Positions 55,476 to 64,000 of a DNA stretch of 64,000 nt are shown one piece after another. Made by a program: the position numbers and the translations under genes. This DNA comes from Nannobrachium achirus (lineage: Eukaryota; Chordata; Actinopteri; Myctophiformes; Myctophidae), in contig OY997652.1 of the NCBI GenBank assembly GCA_963921795.1, positions 60,077,756-60,141,755 of the forward strand, read 5' to 3'. The notes under the pieces are model-generated. The model was not told the origin of the DNA. It made no database searches and was given only the letters and a program-made list of their open reading frames with translations. Every line of letters begins with the position of its first letter. Within the stretch, counting starts at the first letter, position 1.

Positions 55476-55779
55476 TCCATCCATAATTAGAGAGGTCAGT
55501 CAGTCAGTCAGCCAGTCAGTCAGTAGGTCAGTCAGTCAGTAAATGCATTTCCACCTTTATCTCTTCAGCAAGGCATTGGCCATTAGCATTATACAGACGG
55601 TGACGGAGCCTGATTTCCATTTTTCACAAATTCAAGCTATTTATTAGCGTTTCTTTACCACTTCTGTTCAACACTACACCCTGTTGTCAGGGTTACGGTC
55701 CGTTCCTCCAGGCCATGGGATCTGTAGCCCCACACACACACACAAACACACACCAATCTCACAGTTAGGAATGTTGCAG

Positions 55780-55853
<74 letters not shown>

Positions 55854-56165
55854 ATATGTGGTTTGCCTGCATGCACGGGTCACTAATGCACCGGGTGCAT
55901 TTGATGTCTTATCTTCCGACGGGTATGGCAAAATTATGTAGAGCAAGCGCATACATCCCCATACTTCTATTCACCTAATTTAGCTGTTAAATTATTTGTA
56001 TCCATCAAAAAACATACACTCCTCCATGGGTTGCTCCTTACATTATGATGCTCCCACATATTCTCACGCACGCACCAGTTACAGTTACTTTCTCCATAAC
56101 CCACACTCTGCACATATATTGGAGCACATATCTTCAAACGGGTAAGGTCTAGTTACTATAGATTT
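55476..56165. other. Block-B-specific insert with microsatellites
   Basis: Sits between CCCCCTGAG and TTTAACACTTAC, which are nearly adjacent in block A. Contains a GTCAGTCA-rich stretch (55495-55540) and (CT)n at 55785-55850. No terminal structure was identified. Confidence 0.5.
55785..55850 (+). repeat. (CT)n microsatellite
   Basis: Pure CT run of about 66 bp followed by TATATATG. Confidence 0.95.
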
Positions 56166-57018
56166 AACACTTACTACTGATCTGATGCCCAAATGGCCTT
56201 TCCTCCGGCGCCATCTTTTGGCCAAACTCTCCACTTGCACACAGGGTGTCTCAAAAATTTAATGGGCAGATTTTGATTGATTGATTTATTTATTAGACAC
56301 ATAAAAAAATGCATACAGTACAAAAGTACAGTCAAAACACTTTGGTCCAAAAGGAATAAACTGAAGAAAGACCATGTGGTCTTGTTTCCATTCAGGTCCC
56401 ATGCATTCATTCACTAGAAGGACATACAGTCCTATACCAAAGAAACAACATATAAAATATAACAACTCTAAAACATAAAATCTAACAACTCTAAAACATT
56501 TAAACCATAGGGTCTATGAACCTTATGGTTAGAATGTATGTATGTATGCATAGGCGATTTTGACCCTTTGAAGCACCCATAGCATGACTTCTAAACCAAT
56601 CACAGCAAATGGGGAGCGGGAGGTAATAGGACTACTGGTTTCTCAACCAATCACAGTGACTGTCTGAACGTCTCTGACAGCACAGCTGAAAAACAAACGG
56701 CAGATGATGACACCTGCAGATTTATCTAAATAACAGAATTAAACAGTTGTTTCACAGTGGAATATGCTACCTGGGGTTAACTACAGACATCCATAGGACA
56801 TGTGGATAGCTTTTACATTTACCATACGTGAACTAAAGTTTTCGGCGCTGCTCAACGAGGCTGGATTACACGATGTGTTCTGTGCCTCCAAGGAATAACA
56901 CTTTCTTCTGGGCACCTCAATATAACATTGGATATTTTCTTGTCATTTTCTTAAGGTAAGACATGGCTTTATTTAACTATCTGTTCACTGTGGAGTTAGC
57001 CAGCCTGTTTTCTTCTCC

Positions 57019-57146
<128 letters not shown>

Positions 57147-57499
57147 GCTTCACTTGCTTGTAAATATTGGTAGCTGCTGGTTATGGATCTTTGGTGGTGT
57201 GGTTGTGCCACACCACCAATGTAAATGACTGCTTGATTGCTTGATGAATGATGATTAACTTGATGTTTGGCTTTATATGTCCTGGCTGTGCTGCCTCTGT
57301 CTGCAAAATAAGTAAATAAATCCTATAGATAGACATAGAAAAAGAAGCACCTGTTTTACACTTTTTTTTGTTTATATTGTGTTACATTTGGGTACAAAAT
57401 TAACTGCAGAAATCCGCTAAAACAACATTACAAAACCGCTAATATCCGCAATTTTTTTTAGGTAATCAATCAGATAAGTTGGTACCGAGGGCATGGAGG

Positions 57500-57966
57500 T
57501 AGGGTTGTTCGATGTGGCCTAAAAATAAAATCTCGATTTATTTCTCAGAAAAGTCGATTTTCGATTCCGATTTTTTGGTAAAAGAATAATACATTGTTTC
57601 AACTATGTTGTTTTCATTTAAAAAATGCAAAGACATGATTTCTTTTTTATTATTGTTTTACTTTTTACATTTTTTATATAGCCAAATAGCAGAATCTAAT
57701 GTGGTGAGCCCTGCCCAGTCTGACGTGCGCTGCACGTGCATCAAAGAAATTACACATCAGAGATAAAGTAGTATTAATTTGGTGTCGGACCTTGTCGTCC
57801 CGCTTTAGGAGGACCGGGCTGTGCACTTTTTGCCCCGTGCAAGGCTCCAATGAGTAAGAATTACCCTAATTAAAGTGAAAATCGATTTTACGATTTCTTA
57901 TTTTTTAAATCTTCCAAAGGACAAAATCCCGATTTCGATTAAAAATCGATTAATCGGAAAACCCTA
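57500..57966. mobile_element. Short hAT MITE, 8-bp duplication
   Basis: Ends TAGGGTTGTTCGATG and ATCGGAAAACCCTA; flanking CATGGAGG at 57492-57499 and 57967-57974. The inside pairs CGATTTATTTCTCAG-type segments with CGATTTCGATTAAAAATCG. It cuts the LINE reading frame: the LINE codons LPSM before it continue as PSVPTYLIDYLKK after it. Confidence 0.9.
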
Positions 57967-58658
57967 CATGGAGGGAAGCGATGCATTTACAATTTTATAT
58001 GTCAGCCCCAATTTCAATTGATCTACTCTAGCTTCTACTCTGAGCCATCCTATGCTATTATAATGTGCTGCATAAAGGTGGGTCATGGGCCCCAACCCAA
58101 GGATGAGTCGAATTAGTTTGTTTTGAGAGGTTTGGAGCCTAGTCTTTTGGGCCATAGTGATGTTAGAGTACCAAGAGGTACAAGCATAGTCAAAAATGGG
58201 CTGAATAAGGGCTCCAGCTAAGGTCCTGAGAGCATCTTTGTTGACAAAGGAGGAGATTCTGCCCAAGAATCTTGTCCTTTGGTTTACTTTTTGTATCGCT
58301 CTTGTTGCCATGCCTCCTCCTGTCAGTTTATTATCAAGGATACAGCCTAGATATGTAACCTCTTTGCTAGAAATTACAGCATCACCTAGGCTAACCCTGA
58401 AGTCCTTTACATCCATCCCTCTAAGGGAATGGTTGGACCCAAAGAGGATGGATTTTGTTTTTCCTAGATGCAACGAAAGTTTGTTATCGGTGAGCCAAAC
58501 ACCTATTTTGGTGAGTTCAGAGCTGAGAGCCTCCTCAACCTGTGTTTTGTCTTCTCCTGACATCAGGAGTGCCGAGTCGTCGGCAAATAGGAACAGCTTG
58601 CAATTACATGCTGCGCTCATGTCGTTTATGTAAAGTAAAAATAGTAACGGCCCCAGTA
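57967..58658 (-). pseudogene. LINE reverse-transcriptase C-terminal part
   Basis: Begins inside the RT domain at GPLLFLLYINDMSAACNCKL, then FLFADDSALL (FADD in place of YADD), WLTDNKLSLHLGKTKSILFG, VTYLGCILDNKLTGGGMATR and KTRLQTSQNKLIRLILGLGP. It is the same superclade as 35218-37824 but a different lineage. Truncated at the 5' end and interrupted by the hAT at its 3' side, so dead. Confidence 0.9.
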
Positions 58659-58660
58659 TC

Positions 58661-59440
58661 AGATCATCATGAAACTTGATCAGGCGCTTTAATGCTTTCT
58701 GGAAGATTAACCCTAACCTGTTCCAATGACCTACCATCTAGCGCCATCAGATAAAAAATAATGACGTTTCACACAAGGTTGGGGCTGCTCGATTATGGCA
58801 TAAATTATCTAAACTACTTTTGTTTTATATGATTATTTACTCCTTGAAACCAAAGTGTTGACAGATGCTTTGGTTTTACCTTTTTTTTCTTCAGAACTTA
58901 ATCTCTCACAGCTGAGATTGAGTTTTAGTTTTTAGGATTTTAGTAAGTGAAAGTGCAAAAAAAAAAGAAAAAATGCATATATTTTTCAGCCAGGTAAAAA
59001 AATAGGCTGGCTACAGTATGAGATCTATTACGATACAATATGATATTACACTAATCTATTATAGTGTATTCTAGTTATCCTAGTAATACATTAATACTTA
59101 TATAGTGTATTATAATCACAGTTATAATCCATTTTAGTGTATTATAATTAGGATAGTTGTAATATAAATTTATATTGTATTATAATCACAGTTAAAATGG
59201 TCAATTTGTTTCTTACCGATAGGGGTAACTTTGTGTAATGTAAAATGTAGAAATTTGGTGTGGTGTGTAAGTGTTGTGTAGTGTGGTGCTAAAGCTGCAG
59301 TCGAAAAGGGACTTTACTTGCAATGTAATGCTTACTTGCAATGCTTCCTCTGTTTCACATAATTTCTATAACGAATGACACGTCAAACAACCAACTTCCG
59401 TAATCCAGAAGTTTGTCTTTTACTAAGTCTATACAGCCGT
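58661..59440 (+). other. Duplicated tract with MITE right end (matches 17897-18650)
   Basis: Same order as block A, ending GTGTGGTGCTAAAGCTGCAGTC then GAAAAGGGACTT, a slightly better MITE end than in block A. Confidence 0.6.
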
Positions 59441-59441
59441 A

Positions 59442-60005
59442 TAGTAAGTAGTAGTAAGTAAACTTTATTTATATAGCACCTCTCGAAACAAGGTTACAGA
59501 GTGCTTTACAGTATACACAATATAAACATTAACAAGTAACAGGGTAAAAATGTGAACAAGAATAAAAATACAAAAATACAGAATCCCAGGAAAAAGTGCA
59601 ATGACCTGAACAATGAGGCCAGTAAAAACATCATGAAGTAAAATTTATTTGAAACAGATGTGTTTTCAGCATATGTTTAAAACTGTCGACTGACAGTAGT
59701 TTTTAATGGCAAAGGTAAGGTGTTCCACAAAGTAGGAGCCACCACTGCGAAGGCCCGATCTCCCTTCGTCTTAAGATTGGACACAGGGACTTCCAGAAGG
59801 CACTTGTTAGAGGATCTAAGTAAGCGATCCTCTAAGAGAGGGTTTAGGAGGCAATAGGTCAATAATGTAAAGCGGGGCCAGCCCATGCAACGCTTTATGT
59901 GTAATCAAAAGTATTTTAAAATCTATTCTAGCTTTTAATAGGTAGCCAGTGAAGTGAGGCTAACACCGGGGTTGTGTGCTCTGCAGTTAGTGTTGGTGAG
60001 GATTC
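59442..60005 (-). mobile_element. L2-like LINE 3' end
   Basis: On the minus strand 59890-59680 reads LLRSSNKCLLEVPVSNLKTK then GDRAFAVVAPTLWNTLPLPL, the standard C-terminal region of fish L2 LINEs. The 3' UTR contains the complement of AACTTTATTTATATAGCACC. The adjacent 59878-60003 matches 19195-19345 in block A, where the coding part is missing. Confidence 0.8.
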
Positions 60006-60167
60006 TTATAGTAATATATACTTGGTAGAAGGCTAGGGGGTGTATATTTTGGTCGGGTGGGATGGACGTATAAGAAAGTATGGCTGCAGAAACATTAAAA
60101 GCAGATGGGCTACTTTCATCTCATTCATTTTAGTTTAGACCATTATTTGCTTATTCTTAACATTTAA

Positions 60168-61467
60168 GGGGAGCAAATGCTAATTTCGTGCAATTTTGAC
60201 TTAAAGCGTGAAATTGTGCACAGATGTAGCCCAGGGCTTGCTCTAATGATTTAGCTAGGGCGCCCGAGTCTGCGACCTTCGGGGTCGCCACAGCGGCCAA
60301 ATCAAGTTGGGCTCCCATTGACTTTCTCTACAGGAGGAAAATACCCAGAATTTTTTTTTTCTGGGTATTTAACTCAGTCGGTGCCATATTTAAAGTGGGA
60401 TGACCTCTTATATTGCCGGTTCGCCAACAAAGGGTTAAAACATTAGTGTGCACGCTGGTGCACACATTCGTGCACAGATCATGCACTATGCATGTGCATG
60501 CTTTTCACAGCTTTCAAACAAAAAAATCCGCTTGGAAATCCGTTCAGGCATTCAGGAGAAAGGAGCCCTTATGTTTTCTTCAAATGTAAACAAACATGGC
60601 TGCCATGTTTGAAAGATGGGGTTGGTATGGGGGTTAAACATGCAATTTCGCGATCGCGATCATGCCTAGTACACTGTTGGAGGTCCAAATTTTTTTTTTT
60701 CAAAAAAGTTTTTTTCAAAAAAAAAAAATTTTTTTTTTTATTAATTTTTTAAAAAAGACGTTCAGAAGACGTCTGGCAGGGAGGTCCATAGTGAAAAAGA
60801 CGTTTTAAAGACGTTTTTATCATAGAAACTTCTTTTTTGGCAGGGTATGAGTTAAGGAGGATCTGAGGGGTCTAACTACGGGTTTGTCATGATGCTGAGT
60901 CTGCAACATTCGGGGTCGCCACAGCGGCCAAATCAAGTTGGGCTCCCATCGACTTTAGTGATGAAAAGTGATAAGTCATCACTTTTCAGAGTTTTGTGGG
61001 TGCTGTTGTGACCCCGAAGGTCGCAGACTCGGGCGCCCTAGCTAAATCATTAGAACATGCCCTGAGCTACATCTGTGCAAAATTTTGAACTTTTAGACTG
61101 ATTAGCACGAGAAAAAAAAACCCTAAGGCCTCTGACTAACATGAATACTCACTCATACGTGTATTGTTTTCTGAGGCCATTTATAGCCCACGGAATGTTT
61201 TTTGTGCAAAACAAATGCCTGCAATGGATTCAGCATCATGACAAACCCCTAGTTAGACCCCTCAGATCCTCCTTAAATACCCAGAAAAAAAGAATATAAA
61301 AATGTATAGAAAGTCAATGGGAGCCCAACTTGATTTGGCCGCTGTGGCGACCCCGAAGGTCACAGACTCGGGCGCCCTAGCTAAATCATTAGAGCAAGCC
61401 CTGGGCTACATCTGTGCAAAATATCGCGCTTTAAGTCAAAATTGCACGAAATTAGCATTTGCTCCCC
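60168..61467. mobile_element. TTAA-flanked fold-back element with ~190-bp arms
   Basis: Ends GGGGAGCAAATGCTAATTTC and GAAATTAGCATTTGCTCCCC are exact complements; TTAA at 60164-60167 and 61468-61471. Arms continue for ~190 bp (GGCGCCCGAGTCTGCGACCT, GCCAAATCAAGTTGGGCTCC). The inside has another inverted pair containing GGGGTCTAACTACGGGTTTG, related to the 20999-22099 element, and a copy of the 18.7-kb repeat (60430-60570). No protein. Confidence 0.9.
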
Positions 61468-61538
61468 TTAAATCCCCACACTAACCACCTTTGTGAAGTT
61501 ATTAAAAGTCCAATTTCAATTCCTTCTCTTCATTTCAG

Positions 61539-61640
61539 ACCAGTGTGTGGAGTCCAGACTGCAGGTGAAGATGAACTCTCCAGACTCAGCCAGGGACGTT
61601 TCTATTAAACAGGAAGAACCTGAAGACCACCAACACTTCA
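61539..61640 (+). CDS. Small ZNF leader exon (phase 1-1)
   Basis: Acceptor TTCATTTCAG, donor GTAAGT at 61641. The 102-bp exon encodes QCVESRLQVKMNSPDSARD and VSIKQEEPEDHQHF; 34 codons with split ends, almost the same as 25614-25715. It should splice to a finger or acidic exon with the same phase to the right of the window. Confidence 0.75.
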
Positions 61641-62111
61641 GTAAGTTTAACCACTTGAACCCTAGCATCCCTATGCAGGGGGGACATCGTGTCACAAGCT
61701 CACAACGTGTAAAAAATTATGTTTTAATATTGTTTTATAATTTCATGATTGAAATTGAATTCTTGCTGTGTTGACAGTATATGTATTTTGTTAAAAATCA
61801 TCCTAAAACGTTAAAGCCAGATTTGTCATTACTTCAGTTTCAAACACCCGTAATAACCTGTAACTAGTAACTTTACTTGTTTAGTCATTCTAAAGGTGCG
61901 TTCCCACAGAAAATAAAATAGTTGTTCTGTCAATGCAAAGACGCGACTCGGCGCGGCGTTTCATCAAGTGGTCCAAATGAGGCGAAGGAAGCGTTTTGTC
62001 GCTTCGGTACTCTTCACTCTAACTGAAAAATGGCAACAGAGGCAATGTTCGCTTCTCCATCACTTCAGCCTTTGCACATTAAAGTTGTTGTGTAAGAAAT
62101 TATATATAGAA
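61641..62111 (+). other. Intron start; matches 19335-19650
   Basis: From GAATTCTTGCTGTGTTGACA onward the sequence follows block A (19331 onward). A CAAGCTCACAACGTG half of the dispersed hairpin is at ~61696. Confidence 0.6.
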
Positions 62112-63706
62112 ACTCAGCACAAAAAGAAAGGAAATTTGACTTCGGTCCATTATACCTCCCGTAACACATCGGGTGCCCACGTGGTGTCTACACGCCAATC
62201 TCTTTGATGTCTCTGGACGCCCAGCCCCAGTGCCCACGACGCGTTTGACGCGTTTTACAATACTGTAGTTACTATACATTGCTACCGCAATGAAGGCTCT
62301 ACCACGGTGATCAAACGCCAACAATATGGGAAAAACACTACATTTCCCAAAATGCAGCGCGGTACATGTGACCAGGATGTGCAGTCTCCCTGCAGCCAAT
62401 CACAAGCTTCTGTTCCTATCCTGCACTGCACTCTATCGTCCTCCCCTCGCAGGCTAGCACGACTCGTATGTATCTTGGATACTAGTATTTTCCCAGTAAC
62501 GGAGTCTCGGCGGAGATACACGTAACATGGCGGATTCTTCTCCTAGTCTAGCTTTTTCAATCACCATGTTCAATGCGCGGTCCTTTCTACCTACCGTGAC
62601 ACAAACGCTGTGGCCCAGGTTTGATAAAAAGATGTCCTGACTGAAAGAAAACTTTATCGTAAAAATAAACAGGACATGCGTGGATTACATTTACTCGTAT
62701 CATGGATACTATTTTCCCAGTGACGCTGCGGAGGTAACGTAACATGGCGGATTCCTCTCCTGGTCTAGCTTTTTCAATCACCATGTTCAAAACGCGACCC
62801 TTTCTACCGCCCGTGATACACACGCTGTGGCCCAAGATTGGTAAAAAGCTGTCCTGACTGAAAGAAAAGGTCATCGTGAAAATAAACTGGACATACTTGT
62901 ATTACATTTACTCAACGTATTACGGATACCTTTTCCACGAAGCGAAGGTACGTAAATGATGTGTTGCCATGGAGACGATGGGCCCCTGTGAGGGTAAACC
63001 CTGAATTAACGTGGGCATCCGATGTGTTAATAATACCAATTTGTATTGTGTTTTATATCATTTTTATCATTGATTCGTCACCTTTACAACGAGGTACAGT
63101 TCGTAAGCATCGGTCATTCGTGGAATGAGCATCACAGCCAAACATGTGGTTAGTGCCAACGCAAAATTTCCCAACATTCAGTTCATTATATCCCCCGTTT
63201 AATTATTCCAAATGGTTGATTTGTCACCTTTACAATGTGGTACAGCTTGTAAGGATCTGGCATTCGTGGAATGAGCAACACAGCCAAACGTGTGGGTAGC
63301 GCCCCTCCAAACATTGTCAAAATGACCTGTTAGGCCTGCACTGTTCTTTTGGTCATCACCTTTGTTGCTTGGTTCATTGATTGATTGAACTCTCTCACAG
63401 TATTAAAGGGGGAAAAAACACATATTGGCCATTTTAACACTTTGTTAATGATAAGCTCAGTGTCTGGGAAGCCCAAAACGAGTAAATGCCAGCAGAACAG
63501 TATTGCTAGCCATTTGGCAAAACTTTGGTCGGCGCTACCCACACGTTTTGCTGTGTAGCTCGAATGCCCAATGCTTACAAGCTGTACCTTGTTGTAAAGG
63601 TGACAAATCAACGATAAAAATGACATAAAACACAATACATTTTGGTATTATAGGGGAGATATAATTGACCAAACTCAAGTTTCCTTTCCTTTTGAGTTTA
63701 TTTTAG
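62112..63706. mobile_element. TIR element copy B with nested insert
   Basis: Ends AACTCAGCACAAAAAGAAAG and CTTTCCTTTTGAGTTT, as in 19654-20750. It contains the nested element 62162-63029, which replaces part of the left half. Confidence 0.7.
62162..63029. mobile_element. Nested element, TAACACATCGGGTGCCCACG ends
   Basis: Twenty-base inverted ends TAACACATCGGGTGCCCACG and CGTGGGCATCCGATGTGTTA (two mismatches). Two ~225-bp direct repeats lie inside (starting near 62480 and 62703), each with ACATGGCGGATTC, TCTAGCTTTTTCAATCACCA and GTCCTGACTGAAAGAAA. No protein; no clear flanking duplication. Confidence 0.7.
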
Positions 63707-64000
63707 TCTTGCTGAAGCTTTCTTATTTTCAGGCATACAACTGCTGTATTAAAGCTTTATTAGAATACTTTACTGTTTTCATGCATAGTATGTGTAGTAA
63801 TTGACAGCATGGAGAGGTGATTAGATGATCATGCAAATGAAGACTTTTTTTTGCCATCACAACACCCAGCGACCAATATGACACGATTCAAGCGCTAGAA
63901 AGATATTTTATATTTCGGTGGCAGTGCACCTTAAGTAGATGATACCTCATTTTGTGCACGGATTACGGAACATGGAGGATGGAAAATGGTATTTACTAGG
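63707..64000 (+). other. Duplicated tract with empty TTAA site
   Basis: Matches 20751-20998 and then 22602-22675. The single TTAA at 63931-63934 is the unoccupied form of the site that carries two elements in block A. Confidence 0.85.

Overview
The window looks like teleost fish DNA. It carries C2H2 zinc-finger exons of the fish type (fingers of the form FHCEHCDKSF...HQRVHTGEKPF, with an acidic IKEEQEEPEP leader), a tRNA-derived SINE, L2/CR1-like LINE pieces and a very high load of non-autonomous DNA transposons and microsatellites. The species cannot be named from sequence alone. No bacterial gene, rRNA, free-standing tRNA gene or CRISPR array was seen.

The host content is a zinc-finger (ZNF) cluster, all on the + strand. 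There are three finger exons: 636-1566 (decayed, frameshifted), 24171-25357 (open, ten fingers, preceded by a small exon at 23590-23682) and 33787-34970 (open, eight fingers). Upstream-type small coding exons with phase 1-1 boundaries lie at 25614-25715, 53752-53811 and 61539-61640, with a decayed one at 13217-13271. Exon 25614-25715 joins 33787-34970 in frame, giving one predicted gene. The other small exons probably feed finger exons beyond the right edge.

The main structural result is that the window is a tandem segmental duplication. Block A (about 580-22670) and block B (about 33727-64000) are colinear. Their offset rises from 33.2 kb to 42.9 kb along the blocks because each has gained different insertions. 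The two blocks therefore act as empty-site controls for each other. They give clear evidence for insertion of TTAA-flanked elements (8730-10020 and 20999-22601), a TTA-flanked element (15355-17798), a Mutator-like element (13939-14676), two LINEs (34997-38500 and 56272-58659) and composite repeats (10795-13075 and 39266-40818).

The most unusual material is fold-back DNA. (1) A small dispersed hairpin built on AGATCTACAAGCTCACAA occurs at seven or more places, including a perfect 46-bp palindrome at 44876-44921. (2) 45066-47490 is a fold-back whose arms are opposed arrays of a ~186-bp satellite. (3) 50505-53699 is a ~3.2-kb fold-back whose arms contain three ~320-bp repeats and a captured protein-domain fragment present in both arms. 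(4) Two pairs of different TTAA elements sit back to back sharing one TTAA, and the paralogous block has a single clean TTAA at each place.

Promoter-like CCGGAAGT (ETS-type) modules recur at 8.1-8.3, 10.1, 32.2-32.3, 47.65 and 48.3-49.0 kb, next to the satellite. They may be the 5' ends of the cluster genes, spread by duplication.
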